A program made the position numbers and the translations under genes. From contig CAYXTR010000011.1 in the NCBI GenBank assembly GCA_964468185.1, positions 1 through 64,000 of the forward strand: 64,000 nucleotides of DNA. The letters run 5' to 3'. Of the stretch, positions 46,358-55,396 are shown one piece after another. The number at the start of each line of letters is the position of its first letter. The first letter of the stretch is position 1. Source of the stretch: JANQFV01 sp964468185 (GTDB taxonomy: Bacteria; Planctomycetota; Phycisphaerae; UBA1845; Fen-1342). Below the pieces are notes generated by a model that did no database searches, was not told the DNA's origin, and was given only the letters and a program-made list of their open reading frames with translations.

Positions 46358-46496
46358 CGGGGTCACTCCTTTTCGGGGCAGGCCGGGCGGCAAGCAGCCA
46401 TCCGACGGGGTATGTGATAACGAACTTGCAAACTCCACTCATTGTACCGGGGTTGCATTTGGGTGCCCAGTGTGGGACTGCGCGCGGCAGAATCGG

Positions 46497-46760
46497 TCAT
46501 GGGCGTTGAGCGGTATTGAGGAAGAAGCTACCCAGGAAACCGACCGCGGCGAGCGCGAAGATGGTCAGCGCGGCCAGATGCCAGCCCCAGTCACGCCCGG
46601 CGCGGAATCCCTCCCACGCCGCGGGGGCGCCGACGACCGCTCCCAGCACGATCGCGCCCGTACCGAGCGCTGCCAGCGGATGGCCTCAGCAATAGAACAT
46701 GCGGAGGCCAACGCCGGCACCAGTGAGCAGTGCGAGGCCGACGGTTGCAAGGCCGGACAT
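46497..46760 (-). CDS. Small membrane protein with in-frame UGA after a Cys codon (selenoprotein candidate or nonsense-disrupted gene)
   Basis: From an ATG with AGGAG nine bases upstream, the minus strand reads MSGLATVGLALLTGAGVG, then LRMFYC, then UGA (46688-46686), then GHPLAALGTGAIVLGAVV and AAWEGFRAGRDWGWHLAALTI, ending LNTAQRP with a normal stop. The frame is coherent on both sides, with three hydrophobic helices and 87 codons. Fifteen bases after the UGA a hairpin GCGCTC-GGTAC-GGGCGC (46670-46654) places GGU at the start of the apical loop 21 nt from the UGA, within the loose bacterial SECIS consensus. Alternatives are a nonsense mutation of UGG (Trp) or a sequencing error. It lies upstream of a peroxiredoxin. 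The function is unknown. Confidence 0.5.
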
Positions 46761-46975
46761 GGCGGATTCTCCTGTTGATTGTGTGCTGCTACCGCGTGTC
46801 GTCGCGCCGTGTCATCAGATGGTAGTCGCCGGCCGGCGAATTCGCAGCACGCTGCGCGTGGCTGCTCGCATGGATCTCGCAGGCGCGGCACGCAACCCTG
46901 GCGCGTCGCTGGCCCGTCGGCGTCGTTTTCTCTACACTGCCGCGAACTGCCCGCACATCAGCAACGAGGCCGCAA

Positions 46976-48751
46976 ATGAAGCTCAAGCTGCACAATCTCA
47001 TTTTTATCGGGATGTTGCTCGGCGCCGCGGTGGGGGTGGTGCTCTACTCCATCGAGGATGACGCCGCCCGAACCACCGTCCGGTACCGAGCGGAGGTCGT
47101 CGCGTCTTCCGGCACGACCGGGAAGCTCCAGGTGCTCGATGATGGCGTGCGGCTCGACATCAATGGCGAAGAGGACGGGACCGGGTTTGCGACCGATCTG
47201 ACGGCGGGCCGCAACGAGCTCTCGTTCGAGGCGGCCGTGCGCCCCGCTGTAATGGAGCGACTGCGCCCGATGGTGCAGCAGCAAGCCGAACCGCCGGCGA
47301 AGCTGCGCGGCGTATTCGTGCCCGCCGAAGCGCCTGGCCGGCGCGTGCCAGTGGACACACTGCAAATCGAAGTGGTCGAGGCTCCGGATGAAGGCACGCT
47401 CACCGCCACCAGCTATGTATTCTGGTGGCTCAACCTGCTCGGCCCGACCATTTTCATTGGCGCGCTCAAGATGATCATCGCGCCGTTGATCTTCGCCAGC
47501 ATTATTGCCGGCGTCACCAGTCTGCCCAACATGAAAGAGTTGGGCGCCATCGGTTGGAAGACGCTTTTCTATTACGTTGCGACGACCACCATCGCGGTCA
47601 CCATCGGGCTGATTTGTGTGCTGACGATCCAGCCCGGCAAACAGCCGGCGTCGCAGCACCTGCGCGAAGACCGCGCTGAGGAGCTCGCCGCCCGACGAGC
47701 GGAGTTTCGCGAATTGAAGGGCATCGAACCGCTGCGCAAGGACGGTGAGCCGACGAACGAGTATCTCGTCTGGCTGGCCGAACAGGAGGGCCGACACCAG
47801 GCCGCCGGCGGTGAGGCCGACCGGTTTGCTACTCTGGTCACCGCCCGCGAACGCACGCCGGGCGACATGTTCAAGCAGGATATTGTCGAGCCGCTGCTGA
47901 CCAATCCGTTCACGTCGCTGGCCGCCAGTCCGCCAAACGCATTGGGCCTGATCTTCTTCGCGCTGCTGTTCGGCATTGCGTGTACGGTCGTCGGCCCACC
48001 AGCCCGCCCGGTCGTGCAGTTCTTCAATAGTCTGAACGATGTGATCCTGCGGATTACGCACTGGCTGATGATGATCGCACCACTGGCTATTGCCTGCATC
48101 GTTGCCTGGCTCGTGGGCGATAAAGGCCCGGTGGTCTTCGTCAATCTCGGCTGGTACTGCGGCACGGTCATCGGCGGAATCCTCATCCACGTGTGCATGC
48201 TCGTGGCCATCGCCGGCATCATCGGCGGGGTGGGGCCGGTGCAGCTATGGCGCGGCATTCGCGAGGCGTGGCTGATCGCTTTCTCGACGCGGTCAAGCGC
48301 CGCCACGCTGCCCGTGACGATCGCGTGTGTCACCGAGAAACTGCGCGTGTCGCCGAAGGTAGCCAATTTCTCGCTGCCGGTCGGTGCGACGGTGAACATG
48401 GATGGCACGGCGCTGTACGAAGGCGTGGCGGTGATCTTCCTCATCCAGATCTACGGGGGGCTTGACGATGTACAGATCACCATGACCGCCATGGCAACGT
48501 TTCTGATCTTCATCACCGCGGTGCTGGCATCGGTCGGCGCGGCGGCGGTGCCGGATGCGGGGCTGGTCACCATGGTGCTCGTGGCCAGCGCGGTTCACCT
48601 GCCCATTTATTACATTCCACTCATCTTTGCGGTCGACGCGTTCCTGGACATGTTCCGCACGTCGACGAATGTGCTGGGAGACTCGGTCGGTGCCATTGTC
48701 GTCAACCGACTTGAGCGAGCCCGGCTGGGAGAGGCGGAGCCGACCGGCTGA
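46976..48751 (+). CDS. Dicarboxylate/amino acid:cation symporter (DAACS) with inserted soluble domain
   Basis: This is a sodium- or proton-coupled transporter of the GltP/DctA family in the inner membrane. Key motifs are intact: the serine-rich hairpin FSTRSSAATLPVTIA, NMDGTALYEGVAVIF and SVGAAAVPDAGLVTMVLV. At 591 residues it is about 150 longer than usual. The extra length is a soluble, charged segment of about 110 residues between the first helix (6-25) and FWWLNLLGPTIFIGALKMIIAPL (about 147), and an enlarged loop near residues 222-300. The inserted segment looks like a small beta domain and would face outside. The substrate is not determinable. Confidence 0.9.
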   Translation: MKLKLHNLIFIGMLLGAAVGVVLYSIEDDAARTTVRYRAEVVASSGTTGKLQVLDDGVRLDINGEEDGTGFATDLTAGRNELSFEAAVRPAVMERLRPMVQQQAEPPAKLRGVFVPAEAPGRRVPVDTLQIEVVEAPDEGTLTATSYVFWWLNLLGPTIFIGALKMIIAPLIFASIIAGVTSLPNMKELGAIGWKTLFYYVATTTIAVTIGLICVLTIQPGKQPASQHLREDRAEELAARRAEFRELKGIEPLRKDGEPTNEYLVWLAEQEGRHQAAGGEADRFATLVTARERTPGDMFKQDIVEPLLTNPFTSLAASPPNALGLIFFALLFGIACTVVGPPARPVVQFFNSLNDVILRITHWLMMIAPLAIACIVAWLVGDKGPVVFVNLGWYCGTVIGGILIHVCMLVAIAGIIGGVGPVQLWRGIREAWLIAFSTRSSAATLPVTIACVTEKLRVSPKVANFSLPVGATVNMDGTALYEGVAVIFLIQIYGGLDDVQITMTAMATFLIFITAVLASVGAAAVPDAGLVTMVLVASAVHLPIYYIPLIFAVDAFLDMFRTSTNVLGDSVGAIVVNRLERARLGEAEPTG

Positions 48752-49588
48752 ACCTGTTCAGTGCGGTCATTATTAGACGAGCCTAATAGTCGCCGAGCAG
48801 TGGCTGGCAGCGGTTATCCTCGGTAACGGGTGGAATGCGGATATTCCGCCCGGGACGAGGTTGCTGTGCTCAACTCTGCCAGGTGGTGCTTCGTGAATCC
48901 GTTTGCAGCCGGATGTGGCGAGTACGTCGTGGCTGTCCGGCCGGGACTCCTGCCGTCGCCGGCCAGTCAACTCGGATCACGACCTGCCGAAGTGACCGGC
49001 TTCCGGCGGACGCAGCGCGCCCGGATTGTGCGATGGCGGGCAGCGCGCACACACAGCCTCGTCCCCCCCGAGTCTCTCATTCAAGCGCGTGGCGGGCACC
49101 TTCGTCCGGTCACCGGTCGCACGTCGGCAGCGGGTAGTGAGTCCGTCGCCTGCCGTCGACAGGCTGTTCTCCGTTCGCGGTGTCCGCGTTCACCCGCAGA
49201 TCTGCTTTCGCCTTTCAGCCCTCCGACCGATCTGCGGGTGCGCTCCACGCGCCTTGACCTTCCGCGCGGCGGCGCCGCACGGCCCGACCGCGTCGGGACA
49301 GTTTCTCTCGCTTTCGTCAGGGATCCCCACAGCAGCGCGTACGGTCCGGGTACGCGCCGGGCTCCCTGACGAACTGTCCCTTGTCACCATGGGGACCGGC
49401 GTCGCCCGGCCCGTGCGGCTGGGTGGCGCCACATGGTGCCCCCCCTGCCAGCCAGCCTCCTGATACGCTCGCAAACCGCCGACAACGACAGTTGTTCCGC
49501 GGCACTTCTCGATACACCGCTGAGCTGTACAATGGGCCGCGCACCGGAATCGTAATGTGTCTTGCCAGGGCCGAAACGGGTGTACGCT
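48752..49588. other. Intergenic region rich in inverted repeats, no convincing gene
   Basis: In these 837 bp several overlapping long frames exist on both strands, but none has protein-like composition or a ribosome-binding site. Dyads present are TATTAG/CTAATA near 48773, CACCCGCAGATC (49191-49202) with GATCTGCGGGTG (49229-49240), CCCGAC/GTCGGG near 49284, the extended hairpin 49294-49379, and CACCATG/CATGGTG (about 49386 and 49431). Confidence 0.55.
49294..49379. other. Extended hairpin, candidate structured RNA or cruciform
   Basis: The outer stem GGGACAGTT (49294-49302)/AACTGTCCC (49371-49379) is followed by an 11-nt left bulge, then CGTCAGG (49314-49320)/CCTGACG (49364-49370), an internal loop, and a terminal stem GCGCGTAC (49334-49341)/GTACGCGC (49349-49356) with a seven-base loop. 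All three stems are perfectly paired. No coding frame explains the symmetry. I cannot assign it to a known RNA family. Confidence 0.45.
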
Positions 49589-51511
49589 ATGGGCGGATCA
49601 AAGACCGTGCGAGACTGCGCGGCGCTGCTTCTAATCACGCTGGCCGCGTACTGGCCGGCACTGCACGCCGGGTTCATCTGGGACGACGAGACGTACGTGC
49701 TCAACAACCCGGCCCTGCGCTCGGTCGACGGGCTCGGCACAATCTGGCTGGAGCCGGGAGCGTTGACCCAGTATTACCCCCTCTACTACACCTCATTCTG
49801 GATCGAGTACCAACTCTGGGCGGACTCCCCGACCGGTTATCACGTCGTAAATGTGCTGCTGCACGCGATGAATGCGGCGGTGCTGTTCCTGCTTCTGCGA
49901 CGGCTGGGCGTGCCGTGGGCGTGGCTGGCCGCGGCGATTTTCGCCGTGCATCCCGTGCACGTCGAGTCTGTAGCGTGGATCAGCGAACGGAAGAACACGC
50001 TGTCGGGGTTTTTCTATCTACTGGCGGCGTTGGCGTATACCTATTTCGAGCCCTTGGAGCCACGCACGGGCGACAAAGCTGTCCGGGAACGATCGTGGGC
50101 GGCGTATGGGCTGATGCTGGCGGCATTCGTGGCGGCGCTTCTGAGCAAGACGGCAACACTGTCATTGCCCGTCGCGCTTCTGCTCATCCTGTGGTGGAAA
50201 CGTGGTCACATCGATTGGTGGCGAAGTGTTGGGCCGCTGGTGCCGATGTTCGCGTTGGCTGTTGGGGCAGCGTTGCTGACGTGGTCGGTGGAGCACGCGG
50301 GTCTGGCCGCCCGTGCAGTAGGCGTGGGGATCGGTTTGGACTGGTCGGAGCGGCTACTCGTCGCGGGGCGCGCCGTATGGTTCTATCTCGGGAAGCTCGT
50401 TCTGCCGCTCGGGTTGGTTCCGGTGTATCCGGGCTGGGAAATTGCGAGCGGGCAATGGGCGCAGTGGGTGTGGCCCGGAATGCTGCTTGTGGCGCTGATG
50501 TTACTCTCGGCGGCGCGCCAGAAATGCGGGCGCGGTCCCCTGGTGGCCCTCGTGCTGTTTATTGTGGCTTTGCTGCCCACGTTGGGGATCGTCAATTTCG
50601 GATACATGCAATACTCGTTCGTCGCGGATCATTTTGTGTACCTCCCGAGCACCAGCATCATCGCACTCCTGGTAGGTGCAGTTCACGCCGCCGCGCAACG
50701 TATCGGACAGACCCAGGCGTCCTGGACGGCCCCCCTTGGCCTCGCCTTATTGGCCGTGCTCGCATGGGGCACCTGGCAATATACCCATGTGTTTCGCGGT
50801 TCCGAGACACTTTGGCGTTATACACTGTATCAAGTGCCGGATAGCTGGGTGGCGCACGCAAGTCTCGGCGTGCATCTGGCACGCACTGAACGCCCGGATG
50901 AAGCGATTCCCCACCTGGAACGCGCGATCGAGCTGAAGCCGACGAATCGCGTGGCATGGAACGGCTTGGCAGGTGCGTATGAGAAGCTGGGCGAGCGCGA
51001 CGAAGCCATCGCCACGTATGAGCGTGCCCTGGCGAGCGACCCACGCGACGCCTACGCCCACTTCAACCTGGGCGTTCTCCTGACACAGCAGCGCGACCTC
51101 GAGCGTGCCATGCAGCACTACGCCGCGGCGCTCAAGCATGCTCCTTCTGATTCACGCGTCCACGCCGCCGCCCACACCAATCTCGGCAGGACCCTGGCAG
51201 ACCAGACGCGGCGGCATATGGCAGCTGGTCGATATGACGAGGCTGTTTCTGATCTGAAACAGGCCGTCACGGAGGTGCCCGATCTGGCTGCGGGCCATAT
51301 GTTGCTGGGGCGGTTGCTCTTGCAGTTGGGCCGACCGTCGGAAGCCGTGGCGCACCTGGAGCTAGCGGCACGTGCGATGCCCGCGAACACAGCCCTGGCG
51401 CGGGAGTTGGACGCCGCTCGTGCTTCGCTGGCGGAGGCGGAGGATTTGGATGCCAGCCCCACGACGGTCCCGCGAACGGACCCAGAACCCGAGAATCGCG
51501 ACGGGGAATAG
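49589..51511 (+). CDS. TMTC/PMT-like GT-C glycosyltransferase-type membrane protein with TPR tail
   Basis: This protein of about 640 residues has roughly ten N-terminal membrane helices and then tetratricopeptide repeats. The first luminal loop has the acidic motif HAGFIWDDETYVLNNPAL; HPVHVESVAWISERKNTLSGFFYL follows, a hallmark of TMTC/DUF1736-like lipid-linked-sugar-dependent mannosyltransferases. The TPR region (about 425-620) includes WVAHASLGVHLARTERPDEAIPHLERAIELKP and three further units. It probably glycosylates exported proteins from a polyprenyl-phosphate sugar. The nearby GT2 gene could supply that donor. The start is uncertain: ATG at 49589 or TTG at 49562, neither with a clear Shine-Dalgarno. 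Confidence 0.85.
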   Translation: MGGSKTVRDCAALLLITLAAYWPALHAGFIWDDETYVLNNPALRSVDGLGTIWLEPGALTQYYPLYYTSFWIEYQLWADSPTGYHVVNVLLHAMNAAVLFLLLRRLGVPWAWLAAAIFAVHPVHVESVAWISERKNTLSGFFYLLAALAYTYFEPLEPRTGDKAVRERSWAAYGLMLAAFVAALLSKTATLSLPVALLLILWWKRGHIDWWRSVGPLVPMFALAVGAALLTWSVEHAGLAARAVGVGIGLDWSERLLVAGRAVWFYLGKLVLPLGLVPVYPGWEIASGQWAQWVWPGMLLVALMLLSAARQKCGRGPLVALVLFIVALLPTLGIVNFGYMQYSFVADHFVYLPSTSIIALLVGAVHAAAQRIGQTQASWTAPLGLALLAVLAWGTWQYTHVFRGSETLWRYTLYQVPDSWVAHASLGVHLARTERPDEAIPHLERAIELKPTNRVAWNGLAGAYEKLGERDEAIATYERALASDPRDAYAHFNLGVLLTQQRDLERAMQHYAAALKHAPSDSRVHAAAHTNLGRTLADQTRRHMAAGRYDEAVSDLKQAVTEVPDLAAGHMLLGRLLLQLGRPSEAVAHLELAARAMPANTALARELDAARASLAEAEDLDASPTTVPRTDPEPENRDGE

Positions 51512-51746
51512 TGCGTTTGCGAGACCACTTTGAACCATTTTCAAGGATCAAGCTGCGTTTGCTGGCTGTGAGTGGGGGATGGAGAGAATGAGCGCAAAAA
51601 AAGACCGAGTGCGGGGCCGACAGGCCGGGGGGTAAACCTGTACGTGCCACTCGGCACTCGGACAATTGAAGTATACCGGCCTCTTAACTCTGTGCAAACG
51701 ATTTTCGCAAAAAATGCGCGGAAATCGCGCAGCATCTTGGGGGTAT

Positions 51747-52490
51747 TTACCCGGTACCCGTTTCTTGGGCAACGAACCGCTCACGGCGGATTTGTCGGTA
51801 CAAAGAAAGTAGCTCGCGAAACGCTCTGAGGATCACTTTTGGGTTGGCACCGGTCTGTTGACCTGCCGTCCGCGGATAATGATGGACGCCAGTTTGGGCA
51901 ATGCGGAGCCCGCGGTAGCGCGCCTTAGCGAGCATTTCGGTATCAATAAGCGCTCCCGTGCTGTGCAACTCGATCGCGTCGATGAACGTGCGAGGATAGA
52001 CCTTGAAGGCACAGTCGATGTCCCGCAGGCCAATCCGGAAGAGCATATTGACCAGCGTGGACCAGGCAAAGGCATTGAGCTTGCGCGGCAGCGGGTCCTG
52101 GCGGTCGAGCCGGTAGCACGACACGATGTCGTGATCCGTCAGCAGCGGCAGTATTTTGGGTAGTTCCGCGAGGTCGAATTGGCCGTCGCCGTCCGTGTAG
52201 AAGATCCAGTCTTTGGTCGCTTCGCGGAAGCCGCGGACCAAGGCGCCCCCATAGCCGCGGTTGGGCTGATTGTGAACCGCGCGGACCTCCGGGATTTCGC
52301 CGGCAAGACGATCGGCGATCGGACCGGTATTGTCACGGCTACCGTCGTTGACGATGAGGATTTCGAAGTCGTCGCTGATCTCGCGGGCGACGGTGACCGC
52401 CTGGCGGGTCATCCGCTCGACATTGTCCTGTTCGTTGTAGCACGGGAAGAAGATGGTGAGCGAAAGTGGCTGGATGGGTGGTCGCTCCAC
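51747..52490 (-). CDS. GT2 glycosyltransferase, dolichol-phosphate-mannose-synthase-like
   Basis: This 247-residue soluble GT-A enzyme shows LTIFFPCYNEQDNVERM, the Asp pair in FEILIVNDGSRDNT, NRGYGGALVRGFREA and the DxD-like FYTDGDGQFD. DIDCAFKVYPR follows. These fit polyprenyl-phosphate mannose or glucose synthases (DPM1 group), which charge the lipid carrier used by GT-C enzymes such as the neighbouring TMTC-like protein. There is no C-terminal membrane segment. The start is a GTG. It is convergent with the TMTC-like gene and lies 25 bp downstream of the metallophosphoesterase-like gene, likely in one operon with it. Confidence 0.88.
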   Translation of the reverse strand: MERPPIQPLSLTIFFPCYNEQDNVERMTRQAVTVAREISDDFEILIVNDGSRDNTGPIADRLAGEIPEVRAVHNQPNRGYGGALVRGFREATKDWIFYTDGDGQFDLAELPKILPLLTDHDIVSCYRLDRQDPLPRKLNAFAWSTLVNMLFRIGLRDIDCAFKVYPRTFIDAIELHSTGALIDTEMLAKARYRGLRIAQTGVHHYPRTAGQQTGANPKVILRAFRELLSLYRQIRRERFVAQETGTG

Positions 52491-52515
52491 GGGTTGCGGC
52501 TCCGTCCGAAGGACG

Positions 52516-54276
52516 TCAGGGGGCCGCTTTTACGTCCAGCGGCCAGGACGCCGGTGTCCAGGCCGGTCCGTGACGCAGGTAGACCTGCAACGCACGGCGG
52601 CCGGGGGCGATTCTAAGAGCGGACAGATCGACTCGCAACGCAACGCGCTGACCGGGTGCCAGTCGCAGATTGTACGCGGCGGCGAAAGGACCTGCTTCGC
52701 CAATGACGCGATATGCAACGGTGTCGCCGTCGAGCCGGACGAGCGGCCGGATATGCGCAGTGGATTCGCCCCGGTTCTCGATGGCAATGGTGCCCGGCCA
52801 GCGGGCGGCGGCGAAGATAAGCCCTTCGGGCGTGCGGTCCGAGCGAACGCGCAGCTCGGTTGGACCGTCGAAAACGACGTTCAGCTCGACCGGTGGTGGA
52901 TCCGAGCCGCTACCGACGGCGATGCGGGCCACAGCCTTGTCCGGAAGGTCGAAGCGTGCGTAGCACTCCCACACACCGGGATGCTGGATGATCCGTTCGA
53001 ATCTTGCCCCACGGCACCACGGTTGCTCATCACCCACCCGTCGCACGACGAGACGCACGCGCAGATGGTCGAGGCGGTACGGCAGCGCATTGACGACGTC
53101 GACGCAGACATGCGGGCGCGAGCCGTCATTCGGACCGCCGTACACGGCGTGCAGCCGGCCTACCGGCGTGGAATCGGGCAGGCCATCGGACCGCGGGGCG
53201 CCAGCGAGTGACACATGCTCGCCATTGAGATCGATGATGCGATAGTGACTTACGCCGGAGGCGCCATCGCGCGTGGCGATACTGGACTGATGGGTGCGGA
53301 TATAGAGCATCGGCTTCGCCACCTCGAGCAGCGGCCGATACTCGCGTCGATCCCAATCGCGATGTCCGCCGGCGAACCAGATGCCAAGTCGTCCGGCGCG
53401 GAGCATTTGCGGGAGCGTGTTTCGTTCCTGCCAGGTGCGCAGGAGGTTGGGCGATTCATCGTGCGACACGACGAAGGTTAAACGACTTGTCGTGTTGCCG
53501 ATCTGGCGCTCAATCCAGGCGAGCTGGCCCTGATCCTGGCTGATGGGTCGTCCGGGCGTGTCGTAAAGCACCACGCCGCGATATGGTCCCACTTCGAGGC
53601 TGCCAATCGGACTGGGCGCGAGATGCCGGCTATAGCATGCGAGATCGTCATGGTCACCGCAGGCGGCCAACACCGGCGCGTCAAACCTCGAGAGAAACCC
53701 GCTGAGCTGCTGCCAGCCGGCAACCGGGTCGGGGTGGGTGGCATCCAGGTAGTCGCCGGTCGCGACGATCAGATCGGGCCCCAGGAGATTGATTTCGTCG
53801 ATGAGCCGGGGATCGAACGTCGGTACGCCGGGCTCGCCGACGTTCATGTTGGAAAGATGGACAAGCCGGAGGCGGCTGCTGGGTTGCGCGACGGCGACGG
53901 CATGCCGCGCACGCATGTTCTCGCCAGGTATCTGGACGACGAGGTCGTAGGTCTTCTCAGGAAGACCGCCTGGCACCTGGATTTGGAAGACGGCGGTGCC
54001 CGCCTCGTTGCCGCGCGACTCGGCGGCCACCTTGTGCTCATGCGACGGTGGGCCGGTGCTGGCAAGCGTGAATTGCGGCGAAGAAACGTCGGTCGGCAGG
54101 TGGATGACTGCCCGAAAAGCCGCACCGGGAGCAACGAAAACCGGGCGGCCTTGCGTAGGCGCGAGGATCGCCGGCCCGGGGTCGCTGGGCATGGACTCCT
54201 CGCCGGGACTCGCCGCCACAACCAGGACAAGCGTCAATAGCAGAAATGAGTTGACCGTCGGGGAATAGCGGGTCAT
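52516..54276 (-). CDS. Exported metallophosphoesterase-like protein with degenerate active site
   Basis: This is a 586-residue protein. A signal peptide (MTRYSPTVNSFLLLTLVLVVAAS), an N-terminal Ig-like domain and a calcineurin-like core (about 150-350) are followed by a beta-rich C-terminus. Core motifs are altered. Motif I DxH reads HLSNMN, motif II GDYLD is kept, motif III GNHD reads GDHDD, VSHDESP is kept, and the last GHxH reads GGHRDWD. Several metal ligands are therefore replaced and catalysis is doubtful. It could be a binding protein derived from a phosphoesterase. The ATG at 54276 begins the signal peptide; upstream frame to 54339 overlaps the divergent start region. Confidence 0.75.
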   Translation of the reverse strand: MTRYSPTVNSFLLLTLVLVVAASPGEESMPSDPGPAILAPTQGRPVFVAPGAAFRAVIHLPTDVSSPQFTLASTGPPSHEHKVAAESRGNEAGTAVFQIQVPGGLPEKTYDLVVQIPGENMRARHAVAVAQPSSRLRLVHLSNMNVGEPGVPTFDPRLIDEINLLGPDLIVATGDYLDATHPDPVAGWQQLSGFLSRFDAPVLAACGDHDDLACYSRHLAPSPIGSLEVGPYRGVVLYDTPGRPISQDQGQLAWIERQIGNTTSRLTFVVSHDESPNLLRTWQERNTLPQMLRAGRLGIWFAGGHRDWDRREYRPLLEVAKPMLYIRTHQSSIATRDGASGVSHYRIIDLNGEHVSLAGAPRSDGLPDSTPVGRLHAVYGGPNDGSRPHVCVDVVNALPYRLDHLRVRLVVRRVGDEQPWCRGARFERIIQHPGVWECYARFDLPDKAVARIAVGSGSDPPPVELNVVFDGPTELRVRSDRTPEGLIFAAARWPGTIAIENRGESTAHIRPLVRLDGDTVAYRVIGEAGPFAAAYNLRLAPGQRVALRVDLSALRIAPGRRALQVYLRHGPAWTPASWPLDVKAAP

Positions 54277-54350
54277 CGGCACTTCACCATTCCTGAGCTG
54301 GCATCTGGCGGTCGCTTGCCGCACACCAGCGCCGCCCATAAGCTGTCATC

Positions 54351-55190
54351 GTGAAAGCGACCGATAAAGATGCAGTGATTTCCGGACTGACGAGTTGGAT
54401 ACGGAGCGAAGTGCGCCTCGGTGTCCAACATGTTGGCCACACCGGCCCTGCGTTTGCGGTTCCGGAGCCCATGGCTCCGACTCCCGCGGCGGACACCGTC
54501 CAGGCCACCACGGCGGAGAATGACGAGTTGCCACCCCCCTGCCAAGAAGAGCTCGCCCCGGCGGCCGCCACCGCGGCGCTACGGGACCTTGACGAGCGTT
54601 TTGTGCGCGGCTGTGTCAAATGCCCGCTGCACGAGCGACGGACGCAGACGGTCTTTGGCGACGGACACCCCCGGCCGGAGTTGGTATTCGTCGGCGAAGG
54701 GCCCGGAGCCGACGAGGATGCCCAGGGCATCCCGTTCGTGGGTCGCGCCGGGCAGCTACTGACGCGCATGATCGCCGCCATGACGCTAACGCGCGAGCAG
54801 GTCTACATCTGCAACGTGGTGAAGTGCCGGCCACCCGGCAACCGCACGCCCGTTGAAGATGAGATGGAGGCGTGTCGACCGTATCTGTTCCGACAGTTGG
54901 CGATTCTACGCCCGAAGATCATTGTGACGCTGGGTCGGCCGGCGACGCAGACGTTGCTCGTGACCAAGACGCCAATCTCGCGCTTGCGAGGCAAGTTTCA
55001 TGACTTTCCGCCGCCGGAGTATGCGGAGTGGGCTCTGCCGCGGATGCGACTGATGCCGACGTTTCACCCGGCATACCTGCTGCGGAATCCGGCGGCGAAG
55101 GTGGACGCGTGGGACGACTTGAAACAAGTGATGCACGAATTGGGATTGAAGATTCCTGCGTCGAAGCGTCCGCCCGACGCGAAATCCTGA
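54351..55190 (+). CDS. Family 4 uracil-DNA glycosylase (Fe-S)
   Basis: This 279-residue protein removes uracil from DNA in base-excision repair. The catalytic part (about 85-270) has motif I GEGPGADEDAQGIPFVGRAG, ICNVVKCRPPGNRTP and the C-terminal HPAYLLR. Four Cys fit the 4Fe-4S cluster of family 4: CVKC (spacing two) and KC...AC (15 residues between). The first 80 residues are a low-complexity Ala/Pro/Thr extension, so the GTG start at 54351 might be too early, although no better start was found. It is divergent from the metallophosphoesterase-like gene. Confidence 0.92.
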   Translation: MKATDKDAVISGLTSWIRSEVRLGVQHVGHTGPAFAVPEPMAPTPAADTVQATTAENDELPPPCQEELAPAAATAALRDLDERFVRGCVKCPLHERRTQTVFGDGHPRPELVFVGEGPGADEDAQGIPFVGRAGQLLTRMIAAMTLTREQVYICNVVKCRPPGNRTPVEDEMEACRPYLFRQLAILRPKIIVTLGRPATQTLLVTKTPISRLRGKFHDFPPPEYAEWALPRMRLMPTFHPAYLLRNPAAKVDAWDDLKQVMHELGLKIPASKRPPDAKS

Positions 55191-55396
55191 TGCGCCTGGA
55201 TCAGTTGCGGTAAGTCCTATCAGGGGATTGATTTCGGAATACAGGCGTTTGCCCTATGGCATGGCGATGACTGCTTCCTAGGCTGGGCATGGTTTGCCGG
55301 TCGCAATCTCAGCACCCCTGGTTCCCGCATCGGGCGTTATGGCGAAGCGGGGCCTTCATGAAACCGGTCGGGCACGCGAACTGACCGGGAGTAGAC

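Noticed and set aside
48830..49369. 179-codon frame in the structured intergenic region
   Set aside because: Arg/Ser/Pro-rich composition, no Shine-Dalgarno, and it overlaps several perfect inverted repeats that better explain the DNA.
49294..49379. Integron attC site
   Set aside because: Although it is a long hairpin, no R-box core sites, integrase or cassette-like neighbours are visible.
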